Positions 1-10,200 of a stretch of DNA of 24,098 bases are shown here, in pieces. The notes below the pieces were generated by a model. It worked only from the letters and a program-made list of their open reading frames with translations. It did no database searches and was not told the DNA's origin. Numbering within the stretch: position 1 is the first letter of the stretch; each line of letters starts with the position of its first letter. Both the position numbers and the translations under genes were made by a program. The stretch comes from a virus. The stretch is taken from IMG/VR virus record IMGVR_UViG_3300001533_000688, positions 1 to 24,098 of that record. One strand, written 5' to 3'.

Positions 1-60
1 TTTAACTTCAGTAACCGCCCCGTCGGCAATTTTAACTTCAGTAACCGCCCCGTCGGCAAT
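1..60. repeat. Two perfect tandem copies of a 30-bp unit, in frame
   Basis: Positions 1-30 and 31-60 are identical (tttaacttcagtaaccgccc followed by cgtcggcaat). Read on the minus strand each unit encodes IADGAVTEVK. Identity at every third position points to recent duplication or concerted exchange rather than old protein repeats. The window starts exactly on a unit boundary, so the true array is probably longer and may be where an assembly stopped. Confidence 0.95.
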
Positions 61-156
61 ATTAGCATAACCGCTGGGCTGCGGCCCATTTTGAGCGAAG
101 CAAGAGCTGGAAATTAAGCAAATTGTAATAAAAAAAAATAATTTATGGGCGTTCAT
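1..156 (-). CDS. Partial exported fibre-like protein with IADGAVTEVK repeats (3' end off window)
   Basis: The reading frame opens at an ATG at 156 and stays open for 52 codons to the window edge, so the C-terminus is missing. Residues 1-21 look like a Sec signal peptide: a short basic start (MNAHK), a hydrophobic core rich in F, I and L, and a likely cleavage after C-F-A at residue 21. The mature part begins QNGPQPSGYAN and enters two perfect copies of the decapeptide IADGAVTEVK (residues 33-52). D-G-A-V-T repeats are familiar from phage tail fibres and other trimeric beta-structured fibres, so a fibre or surface-stalk role is likely. The start overlaps the end of the upstream gene by 14 bp, which suggests translational coupling, with a G-rich stretch (GGGGGTGGT) just before the ATG. 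A fibre made with a signal peptide is unusual for a phage. The fibre class is inferred only from the repeat. Confidence 0.6.
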   Translation of the reverse strand, partial: MNAHKLFFFITICLISSSCFAQNGPQPSGYANIADGAVTEVKIADGAVTEVK

Positions 157-562
157 ACCACCCCCAAGCGCCGTCAACAACTACTGTTGCAGCACCAGAA
201 TTAGATATAATCGAACCATTGAATTCACCGGCCAGGCCTTGCCAGAGATATGTTTCGCCCTCAGAAACCAGTCTTCCAACTCTGTCTGTGCCGGTTGCAA
301 TGTTGTCTGAATGAGCTATTACAAAATCGCCCGACTTAGCCCGAAGCTCAAAGCCTAATGCGTTGACTGGCAAAAAAGCAGAAACCGCTACCGGGGCAAT
401 GTCGTCTAAAGTAATGGTGTCGGTTGCTACCGACTTGAAGCCAAAGTTGCATTGAATGGGACTGCTGTTAAGCGTCGGCCAGTTCGGTTGCGCTGCAAAA
501 GCAATGGCAACAGAAAGAATCAGTATCAAGGCCGAGAAAAAATATTTGTTTTTGTTTTTCAT
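143..562 (-). CDS. Small exported protein of unknown function (signal peptide)
   Basis: This is a 139-residue protein. I chose the ATG at 562 rather than the upstream in-frame ATG at 637 because 562 is preceded by GGAGG four bases away and begins a classical signal peptide: MKNKNK, then a hydrophobic stretch of about 16 residues, then A-F-A with likely cleavage near residue 23. The longer start would bury this and overlap the upstream gene by 25 bp. The mature part (about 115 residues) is rich in A, V, T, S and G and looks beta-rich, ending in WGWYERP. Residues 85-95 (SDNIATGTDRV) resemble SDNVSTGTEAV in the upstream neighbour, which hints that the two are paralogues. It lies 50 bp downstream of that neighbour, probably in the same transcript, and overlaps the fibre-like gene by 14 bp. 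I do not recognise the family. Export is well supported by sequence; a surface or virion role is only inferred. Confidence 0.7.
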   Translation of the reverse strand: MKNKNKYFFSALILILSVAIAFAAQPNWPTLNSSPIQCNFGFKSVATDTITLDDIAPVAVSAFLPVNALGFELRAKSGDFVIAHSDNIATGTDRVGRLVSEGETYLWQGLAGEFNGSIISNSGAATVVVDGAWGWYERP

Positions 563-612
563 TTCGCCTCCATAAAAACAAGGCGGGATTGCTCCCGCCG
601 ATTGTTGTTCGC

Positions 613-1095
613 TTATTCGGTGCCTTTTCTGCCCCATACTTCAATGATTACTTCCTGATCTCCGCTGGCTCCAATAGAAATATTAGGCGCTCTGAAAAAT
701 ACGCCCTCAAAGGCCTTTCCAGAAACTACAGCAGCACCTTCTGGAGTCAAAAGATGACTTGCGGTTGCGGTAGGAAGAACGATGCCTGAAGCGACAGATG
801 TTGAGTAGGGAACGTAGGTCAAGGAAGCTGTTCCGTGATTCTGAATCCTGAGCTTAACGGGATATTCTACTGTGTCAGGAAGCATGTAAACAGCCTCAGT
901 TCCAGTGGATACGTTATCGCTTGCAGTTATAGCTGCGGCAGCGTCAAGAGTAACAACTGTCTGTTTAAGCAGCTGGTCGAAAGTCTGCGCCTGGAAAGCC
1001 AGGCCTGCAGTTCTGACAGCCGGATCAGCAGCAAAAGAAGCAGACGCGAAAGAAAAGATTAAAAGAAAAAAAACAACACAGAATAACTTTTTCAT
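613..1095 (-). CDS. Small exported protein of unknown function (signal peptide)
   Basis: This 160-residue protein starts at an ATG preceded by a perfect AGGAGG four bases away. Residues 1-22 form a strong Sec signal peptide: MKK, a hydrophobic core (L, F, V, I), then S-F-A with cleavage before A-D-P. The mature domain of about 138 residues is rich in A, T, V, S and G with alternating hydrophobic positions, and ends with EVIIEVWGRKGTE. Residues 59-69 (SDNVSTGTEAV) match SDNIATGTDRV in the next gene downstream. It is the first gene after a promoter at 1125-1153, so it appears to head its own short operon of three exported proteins. I do not recognise the family. Its place after the virion genes and before a fibre-like gene suggests a surface-exposed or receptor-related role, but a host-modifying (moron) protein is equally possible. 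Confidence 0.75.
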   Translation of the reverse strand: MKKLFCVVFFLLIFSFASASFAADPAVRTAGLAFQAQTFDQLLKQTVVTLDAAAAITASDNVSTGTEAVYMLPDTVEYPVKLRIQNHGTASLTYVPYSTSVASGIVLPTATASHLLTPEGAAVVSGKAFEGVFFRAPNISIGASGDQEVIIEVWGRKGTE

Positions 1096-1124
1096 AAAGC
1101 CTCCTAAAATTTTATACCCCTTAC

Positions 1125-1153
1125 ATTATAACGACAAACAACCATTACTTCAA
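1125..1153 (-). promoter_or_regulatory. Sigma70-type promoter for the exported-protein cassette
   Basis: On the minus strand TTGAAG (1148-1153) and a perfect TATAAT (1125-1130) are separated by 17 bp, the ideal spacing. The start codon of the 160-aa exported protein lies 30 bp downstream of the -10 box with AGGAGG between. The -35 hexamer sits between two arms of an 8-bp inverted repeat (AACCATTA at 1140-1147, TAATGGTT at 1174-1181). Confidence 0.65.
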
Positions 1154-1159
1154 ATCTTA

Positions 1160-1175
1160 TATCAGTTTTTTGATA
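1160..1175. promoter_or_regulatory. Candidate operator TATCA-N6-TGATA upstream of the cassette promoter
   Basis: TATCAGTTTTTTGATA is a near-palindrome of 16 bp. It lies six bases upstream of the -35 box. A 16-bp relative, TATCAGAATTTTGATA, sits inside the terminase promoter at 23549-23564; they differ at two positions. Both are also preceded by TA and followed by A. This is a candidate site for a shared regulator; the regulator itself is not identified. Confidence 0.4.
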
Positions 1176-1179
1176 ATGG

Positions 1180-1265
1180 TTATTTTTTAGAACGATCTTT
1201 TATTTCTTTATTGAATCTTTTCATTAGCTTGGTAGCGGCATTTCTTTTGAAAGCGTCGTCTTTTC
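1180..1265 (-). other. Possible -1 frame tail of the polyvalent gene
   Basis: On the minus strand the polyvalent gene passes A-AAA-AAG (1284-1290) in the correct zero-frame phase, then stops five codons later. In the -1 frame the reading continues for 34 codons (VKTSLVRKDD..., ending RSKK) to a TAA at 1180-1182. The tail is lysine- and arginine-rich and could form an amphipathic helix. A small stem (ACCA/TGGT, 1268-1278) starts five bases after the heptamer. With the extension, the 170-bp gap before the next gene shrinks to 84 bp. A homopolymer sequencing error would give the same picture. Confidence 0.35.
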
Positions 1266-4200
1266 TTACCAGACTGGTTTTAACTTTTTTGTTTTTTGTT
1301 TTTGCCTTTCATCTTCTGTTGGCTTTGCCAGGTTTTCCAGAACATCAAGCGGCCACGTAACGAAGGTTCGAGGGAAGCCAGCGAAAACACCAAGAGTTGC
1401 CGCTGCTCTGATAAAGGAAGACATAGCCGCCATCGCTCCCTTGCCGCCGAAAACAGTTGACAACAAATGCTTTGCCCGTTTTTCTACGTCTTGAATTTGA
1501 TCGACAACCATCATTCCAGCTCCCCAGTGTTCCAAGATATCTTTGGGCGTAGTTCTGGTAAGTCTCATTGCTGGGTTTACAAATATGGTATCATTGGCCG
1601 CTCTGAATATGCTTTCGGCGAAAGAAGATTTCTTACCCCTTGATCTGCTGACTAACTGATCCGCAAGCGCCGAGGTCAGGGCTGTTGCTATCAGCGCAAA
1701 TGCAATATTTTTTGCTTTCTCTGATTTGCCTGTTTTAGTGTCTCTATATAATCTTTTCAGATGGTTGTTAAGCTTCTGCCACTGAGAAGAATAAACGCCG
1801 CCAAGATACGCGACAATATCTCTGCCGCCAGCAGCAGTTAGCTGAGTAAGCGTTGCGTCTGGCACGGTTCCGGTATTCTGAGTTTCCCGAATAGTTCTGC
1901 TTGCCAGTTCTCGCGCCCACTCTTCAGTCTTGCCGGTGTCTTTAGCGTATGCTTTTGCTGCTTCGTGAATGATAACCATGGTTACGCCGTCAAAGTGAGC
2001 AAAAGGCTTGATAAAAAGACTGGTTTTATCTGACTCAAGGTTGCCGCTATACAGAATATTCCCGGCATACCTTGAAAGTCTGCGCCACATATCAGGATCT
2101 TTATTCATTAATTCTTGAACAGCAATAGGTCTGTGATTTCTAAACTTACCAGACTCAGCGGCAATATATTTAAACGGTATATGGCTTGAAGTGTAAGCTA
2201 AAGAAGTATACTGAACCAACATAGAGCGAGGCGTGAGGAGTGCCGGCATTATTCGCCTGAGCCCTCTCATATACCATTTAGACAATTCTGTTGGCGGTTT
2301 ATTTCCGGCCTGAGACAAGCCTTCAACCAGAAGTTTGAGCCTGTTCCAGCGCTCTTTACCCAGAGACTTGATTATTTTCGGCTCCATGCCAGGCATATTT
2401 CTAAGCATTTCAATATTCCTGACAGTTTCAGCATGCCCAACGTAGACGGCTGTTTTGGTTACATGGTCTTTGAAAACATCTGTTATGTCGGTGACTCGGA
2501 ACGGGTGAGTATTGTCAACCGTCTGCTTAACAAAGCTGAACCCAGAAGGTGTGACGAGTCTTTCTTCTTGATCGTCCATAATATTATCGCGGGTTTCTTT
2601 GCCTTTATAAGCCCTGTCTTTTGAGACTGGAAGATATTTGTCACCCATTTTCCATTCAGGAACAAGAGGAAATGCTTTTATTCTCTGATGAACATCGTTT
2701 ATTGCAGGAAGAATATTTTTGTTTATATGGTCAGTAAGGCCTTTTAAAACAACTCTTTCTTGCGGCGTAAGTTCTGAGACAAGCTCATCAAGGAAGTTGT
2801 CTGTCACGTCGATAACGTCCATGTCTCGGTAGCGAGAAAGAACGACACCAGACACCGACAAAGATCTTCTGGCTCTTTCGAACTGAGCAAGCCCAGCAAG
2901 ATACAGTTTTTCGCCCCTGGTTAATGATATGGTTTTTCCAGCCCTATCTTTGAGACGAAGAACAACCTCTTTGCGCCAGTCATTAAACTCTCTGCTATCA
3001 GGACTGAGTTGAGCGCGTTCAATAACGTCTTGAAACTCCTGGTCGCCTCGCTGCATCATGAGATTTTGAACCGTATCGCCTTTAACGGTTTCATCGTAAA
3101 GAACTTTTTTGCCATCAGGCCCAAGCATTTCAGCAAAGGTAAGACCGTCCTCATTCATGTAGCTGGCCGGAGAAACAAGACCGAGAAAGCCAAATTGAGA
3201 GGTTTCTTCCAGCTCGGCTTTTGGTCGAAAGGTTCTTGCCATAAATCCGGGGTCAAATTTTTTGCCAGCAAGATGATTTTCAACGCTTTCGGCAATCTCT
3301 TTTACATCCCTGTATCTACCGCCAACAATGGCAGACTTAATGATTCGTTGTGCGTCAACAAGAAATTGAAGCCCGTCGTTTATTGTTTTCATTTCGTCAG
3401 CAGACAAACTTTCTGGCTTCTTGAGTCTTATTGCGTCGTCAAGATCTTGCACCAGCCACCACGGCACGCCCATATCTGGGTTTGACTCCTCAAAGCTTCT
3501 CAGGAAAAGCCTGGTTGTTTTAAGAGCTTGTCTGCCTTCTTCAATTTGAAGGTTCTTCAGCAAGCTCTGCCTGTCTTTGCCAACCACTTCATGAACTCTT
3601 TCGGTTTTCTTTAAAAGAGTTTTGAATCTGTCGATTTCTTTACGCCTGTAGTGTTTGTCGGCATATTGGATAGCCTTGTCAGATATTTCACCCAGGCGCT
3701 TCATGGTTTTGGCGTTTCTTGTTTGATCCATCAATGCGCCTCTGATTTCCACGGGCAGCACGGCTTTTATAAGATCTGATGTGATTTTTCTGCCTTTTTC
3801 CATGCACTGAGTTTTTGCTAAAGCGTTTTCCGATTTAAAGAAGAGGCTTTCCGCTTCCTTGAGCTTTGGCATAAACTCTTTCTCTGCCTTTTTCGCAGCA
3901 AGCCTGGTATCTCGTTCCGACGCCTTGAATCTTTCTTTTAGCGCCTCAGACGGCCTGACGCTTTTTATTTCATCAGCAAGCCTGGTTTGTTTGGTGATTT
4001 TTCTAATACTCTTTTTTATGTCGCCAACAGCACCGCGCCTGTCAGCAAGCACTCTCTGAATATCAGAGAACATTGATCGCAAGGTTTTATGGACCGATTT
4101 ACCGAACTGCTTAACCATATTTCGCGCCCAGTCAGCAAACTTGGTTGCACCCTTTTTAAACCAATCATAACCAGCCTTGGCTGCTTTCGCGCCATACTTA

Positions 4201-7200
4201 GCGGCCAGATATTCAACCGAATACAGTTCAACACCTTTGTCGGTTGCTCTTTGCTCAACAGCCTTGAATAAGTCGCCGTAAGCTTTTTTGGCTGCAGGCA
4301 ATTCATCAGGAAGCAGGTAAGGATAATCGCCATCTTCGAGTCCGAGGCTTCGGGCCGCTTCCCATACTTGGTGGTCGGCAATATTTACAAGGTAATCATT
4401 TTCTGCTCCAGCATTCTTCATATAGTCTACAAGGTAAGACTCGAACGCCCTGGCGGTCATTTCGGTTGTTTCGCTCCAGTAGTCTTTTGATCGAAGCTTG
4501 TCGAGTGACTTAGACCTTTTAAGCATCTTTGTGTCGCGAATTATGGTTTGCTTAACAGCATTGAATGCGTCAGCCATTTCCTGTCTGATCTGGCCGCGTA
4601 TTGTTCCCGTTTCTGTTATGAATTCTGCTCCAGCTTTTTTGCCGAAGTAGTTATCAAGAGCATGCCACCATTCGTGAGCAAGAGAGCCGGCGCCCTTTGT
4701 TTTTGTGAGATTTATAACAACGTGATCGCGCTCATAGTGAGCTATCGCAGCACGCTTGCCGCCGATTCCTCTTGCGCCAAATGCTAAGCCCAGCTCGCCG
4801 TTAAGAGAAAGAGCAGCCGGTGGAACTCCAATTATTTCAGCCAGATCCAGAAGAGCGTCAAATGCTTCGTTTAAATCTTCCTGTCTCTTGGTTCCTTCAA
4901 CCCAATTTCCAAACTGAACGCCGCGAAGCTTGAAGGTTTCAGCAAAAGTTTCCGGGGTAATATCTTTGCCGCCCCTGCGGTCTTTGCCTATTCGTGGCCG
5001 GTTAACTTCTCTTCTCTCAAACGGAATATTTCTAATTCCATTATATTGAGCGAGAAGGGTTTCGTAGTTGTTTGCTCTATATTCTCTAGCCTCGGTTGAT
5101 GTGCCGAAAAACTTCAGCTCTACGGTTTCAGACCTGATTTTTTTGCCAATAAAAAAGCGGCCTTTATTTTCGCCAATCAGCTTTTTAAAGATATGGAATT
5201 CTGTTTTTTTGGCTTTAGATGGAGCGGCTTTTGTTTTTTCGTATGCAGCTTTAAACTTATCAACAACATCTTTTACGGTTTTTCCGAACATAACCCGTCT
5301 GTCTTCATAGGACATTTCAAAGCCGCCGCTGCCCCTTGGCTCTATTGACCAGAGTATTTTCGGGGAATCAAGCTTCACGCCATCAACCATAGAGAACATG
5401 GCGGATCTTAGCCGAAGATTCTTAAGCGATGCGTCGTGACCAACTTCATTGTAAAGCATCGCAAGGGCTTCTGCGTCAGAAAGCCTTTTTGATTCCTCAG
5501 AGGGTGACGGAGTAAGCGCCTTGTCAGCAGAAAGACTCATTGCTGCGCTTATTTTATCTTTCAGCGCCTGTTGTGCTTCTGGGCTTTCAAGAAGCTTAAG
5601 ACTTAGCATTCTCGCCTGCTCAAGCTCTCTGACGTAAGATATAAGCTTATAGCCCTTTTGGGGCCTGCTGGGTAGAAGTTCTCTTAAGGCTCTGACGACT
5701 CCAACAGCAACTGGGTCGGTTCCTTCCTCGATCATCTTCTGGTAATTCGGAGCAGGCCATGACTTAGAAAGCGGCACGCTTGCGGGGTCGAGCTTTTGCG
5801 CCTTCTCGATGTCTACTTTGTATTGAGCGGCCAAGTGCTTCTTGGCACCATGAAGAGCTTCGCCAAAGTCTTCTATTTTTTCGGTTGGTTTTACCGTAGC
5901 TTGCGCTGGCACCGATGCTTCAGCGGCCTTCTTCGCCTTCCACTCTTTACCGAAGGCAATATCAGCAAGATGGTTTTCACCTACCTTTGGGATTCTATAA
6001 TTTGTTTTCTTAGTCTCCGGTATTCCTTCGGCCACAGGAGCTGCTTTAACTTCTCTACTACTTGGGGGCGGACTGGCGAAAAGGTCGCCTGTTTTCTTTT
6101 CATATTTATCTTCCATCCTTTCTACTACTGCTTGGAATAATTCTGCCCTGGTTGGGATAGTCGGCACCTTGTTTCCTGGCAGTAATTTTTCTTTTGGACT
6201 GCCAAGCTTGAACACCGAATCATTGTAGGTTGAAAAAAGCTCTGTCATTTTTGCGCCAGATCTTTTGTACTTATCAAGCTGTCTTAAAATGTCTTTGGCA
6301 AGAGCCGAAACTCCATCATCCCACAACTGGCCTTGCTGGAAATAACCCTCGATTGTCGTTCCTGATTTGCGAAGGCCCGAGATCAGTTCTGCCGCTTCGG
6401 CCATTGCAGATCCAATGTCAAGATCATACAAGTCATTTGTTTTCGCCATCGAATTGATCAAGGCAATTTTAGCGCCCACGTTTATATATGTAGCCAAAAT
6501 TGCTTTAATGTTTGGGTTTTCTTTTTCGGCAAATATTTCAGCAAGTCTTTCGTCGCCATACGCAGCAGAAAAAACAGCACGTTCAAGCCTAGCGGCGCCC
6601 TCTTTGCTTAAATTATTTTCTGAATCAAAAAATCTTCCTTCATCATTTTTACTTGTTACTTCAGTGAAAAAAGCGGAAATAAAACGATTGTTTGCTGCAG
6701 AAAAAAGATCATCATCCTGAAGCAATCTCGCGTTATTAACGACAGCAAAAGCGTCAGATCCTGCATCTTCTCCAGCTGTCATGCCAAGTTTATCCTGCCT
6801 GTTTAGGTCAGACGCAAGTCTACGCAGTTGTTTATCGTCAAGCTTATCTTGAATAACTCTTACTAAAACAGGTCTGCCTGAAGGCACAGAAGGCAAATTA
6901 AATCTCTTGTCTGTTGTTGTTATGGCTCTCTGGTATTCGCCCATGGTCTTGTCTTTATAGCCTTTTCTAATGGCCATGGTTCTGCCATTGCCGGATATTA
7001 CTACAAACCTAATCATTCCATCTATCATAACTGGAGCAACGACAGGAGTTCCGACGTCTGCATTTACAAAGTCTGTTACAAGCTTATCAACTATTGGATT
7101 TTGCGCGATGCTTTCGATCTGCTCTACGCTTGCCAGTTTTTTTCTTTTTCTGGGTTGATATTGATCTGGAAACCTTGGATCATCCGAAGTGATAAGCTCA

Positions 7201-10200
7201 TTTTCTGGAACTGCTAAATATTTAACCTTTAGTTTTTTTCCGGATGGAGCATAAGCTTCCGCTTCTAAGCCATACTGTATTTTATCAGTAATGTCTTTAG
7301 GGTCGACCACTTTAGCCTTTTCTGCTTCAGGTTTTTTTTCTGTAAAAGTTTCTTGCTTTTTCCCTTCATATGTCAAAACGGCATCTTTTGGAATCTCGCC
7401 AGGTTTGCCCATCTGGCCAATGTATAGTTTTCCGTTAAAATCGTTGGCAAGAACTTTTAAATAGGCTTGGTCGCTGTCTCGATATACTCCAGACGAAACA
7501 ACCTTTCCATTTTGAACTATTGCAAAATAGTTTGCTTTTGGATCGGGTTTTTTCTCCGGTGTCGGCTTTGTTTCTGCCGAGCCAACAAATTTGTCATAAG
7601 CCGACTTTGCTTCTTCCGGCGTTTTGAATGGAATGCCGTCCATAAATCCGCCAAGTTCGGTTTCTGCTGATTTTTCAATATTAACCAACTGAGAGGTTAC
7701 GCCAGTTTGCCTGAAAACATCTTTACCCATAAATGCTTGACCAAGGCTCTTAGACGTGCCGCCAACAGAATCAAGCCATTCTCGAAACTCAACTGAGTCT
7801 TTGTCGTTAGCAAACGCGAAGTGATTGCCCATGATGGCCGATAGCCTTCCACCTGGCTTCAAAAGATCATAGGCTTTTCTGACGTGTTTAATGTCTCGGT
7901 TCTTGCTGAACGGCGGGTTCATAATAATGCGGTCGAATCTTTCTTCTGTCTCGAACGATTCAAAGTCTGCGCCGACAACATCATGACCCTTGAGTTTTAA
8001 GATGTTCTGAAGATCTTCAAGGGGCTCAACGGTCTGAACAACTGCGCCAGACTGAATAGCCTTAACAGCGTCAGCAAGATCGCCTTTACCTGCCGAGGGC
8101 TCAAGAACGGTCATGCCTGGCTTAATATCAAGCTCGGTTGCTATTCTTTCGGCCAGAGCCGGTGGAGTTGGGAAAAAGTCAAAGCCTTCAAATTTCCTGC
8201 CAACCAGTTCTCTTTCGGCGGCTTTTAACGGGTCTGCTGCTTTTCTTCCTTCGGCAAAGCCTTTATATTCAATCAAGGCTTCAGCAAGGTCTGAGTCAGA
8301 CTTAATGCCGGCATCAACTAGCTTTTTATATTCGGTAATGGTGTCTAGTATTCTTTCGAGCTGATGCGGAACCTTGATTTTCTTTTTGCCAAGCCTGGCT
8401 TTTATCTGCAGGATCTTTTCAATCTGGTCATCGTTAAGAGAGATATTTCTATCTCTGCTGCGGTCGCCAATCTTTTCGAGATACTTGGCGGCAAGCTTCA
8501 TATCGGGAAGATTTTCAAGATCGCCTGCAGCCCAGTTAAACCAGTTTCCATGTGGGTATGGTCTTTGAAATACTGCGCCTTCTTTAATAACCTTCTCTGT
8601 CGCATCCATGCCAATTGTCTGACCATAAGATAAGTCGTTTTTATCTGCGTATTTTATCTTGGCTTGCCTTATTTGATTAATAAAAACCTGAAGATCTGGT
8701 CTTGATCTTACGTTTTTCAGGTAATTAACTTCGCCTTTCTCCATGCCTTCTGCGATATTAAGCATGGTCTTTGCGAACGCTTCTCTTTCTGCTGCGCCAG
8801 CCTCGGCCACCGCCGCCGTTCTTGCGCGTCTGGGCGTATTTGTCTGCCTGTCTTTCCCAAGATCTTCTTGGGCTTTCTTAAGAAGGCTCTCGGCTGATGA
8901 TTTAAGATTAGAGGCATTGCGCATAAGGTCCGCGGTTTCTGGGGTTACGGTAATGCCGGGTTTAATTGGCGTTGCCTTTGCAGGAGCCACTTCGCCGGTA
9001 TTGAGCGCCACGGCCTTATCTTCTGCAGTCTGCTTGCTGGTATGCCATGAATATTGCTTGCCTTCGGGGTCAAGAACTCTGAAGCCGCCCTGAAATGATT
9101 CTACTTTATAGACAGGCTTGTCGGTCACAGCAGGCACGCCTTTAATCTCTTCCATTTTCGGAATGAGAATGTCAAGCTTCTGCTCGATCTTGCCTGCCTC
9201 ACGCATAGCGCCAGGCGTATCTTTATCAGCAAGCCTCTCTTTTCTAAGCTGAAGTTTTTCGACCTCACTGGTGATTAGTCCGCGCTCTGTTCTGGTCATT
9301 TCTGCAGCGGTTTTATTTTCCAGTGAACCAAGCAATCCTTGCCAAGGTGTAATTTTCTTTTCAAGCTCAGCGGCTCGATCGGTGTCAGATACGATCATGG
9401 GCTGCTTTTCTTCTGCAGGAGCAGGCTCAGCAACCGGCTTAATCGCTGGTCTTTTTGTTGCGGCTTTTTTCGCAGCACGTCTGCGCCCCTTGACTTTTGC
9501 AAGCTCAGCCTTAAGCTCTTCTTTTACGGCATTCTTAATATCTTCTGGATACTTTTCAAACTCTTCCAAAGCAGCCCGGCCTGATTCACTGTCGAGATCA
9601 AGAGAGGGGTCGATCGCATATTGCATTATAGAAGCAGCTCGGTTGTAGTCGATCTCTCTTTGTTCGGCGCGAGCCTGCTCGACACCGCTAAAACCAGTCT
9701 GCAGTCTTTCAACGAGGCCGCCAAGTCTTTGTCTTTCGCCGGGAATTGCAATTGCTTCTGCCAGGGTTCTGTCTTGAAATTCTTGGCTTGCTGGAAGCTC
9801 AATAGATGGCTGTGGTGGAATCGTTCTGTCTGGCGGCATATACCTAATCGGCAACTGCTTCATTGTTTCGCCAGTCAGTGCTTTCTGGGGCGAGACAGTC
9901 TCTCTGACTTTTCTTATATCAATTGCTGTTTGCTGTGCCGCTGCAGTCTGTGCGAATTTTTCAAATTCATTGCCTCTTTCTGCGACATCCTGAGCAAACA
10001 TGCGAATATTCATTTTTACATAGTCTTGCTTAGATGATGATTCCGCCTTCTTAAGAGCGCTCATTACGCCAGCTAAACCTTCGGATTCTTTGACGTTTCT
10101 AAGAGCGCTTGTTATTGCAGAAATACTTTCTTTGTCCAGCGCCATTCCTCTAAGTGCCGCTTCCTGCTTCATTTGCTCCAAGAATGATTCCGCCTGCTTA

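Noticed and set aside
1-60. CRISPR-like repeat
   Set aside because: The units are adjacent with no spacers, and they lie in frame in a protein-coding sequence as a decapeptide.
97-111. Lipoprotein signal in the fibre-like protein (cysteine at residue 19)
   Set aside because: The residues before the cysteine are serines, without the leucine and small-residue pattern of a lipobox. Cleavage after C-F-A fits better.
563-637. Longer start for the 139-aa exported protein
   Set aside because: Starting at 637 adds 25 residues before an obvious signal peptide and overlaps the upstream gene; the ATG at 562 has GGAGG directly ahead.
905-1360. Plus-strand 151-codon reading frame
   Set aside because: It spans the promoter, the exported-protein gene and the end of the giant gene on the other strand, with no ribosome site and no protein-like pattern.
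4016-4381. Separate 121-codon minus-strand gene
   Set aside because: It lies wholly inside the polyvalent gene in another frame, where the main frame encodes recognisable conserved sequence.
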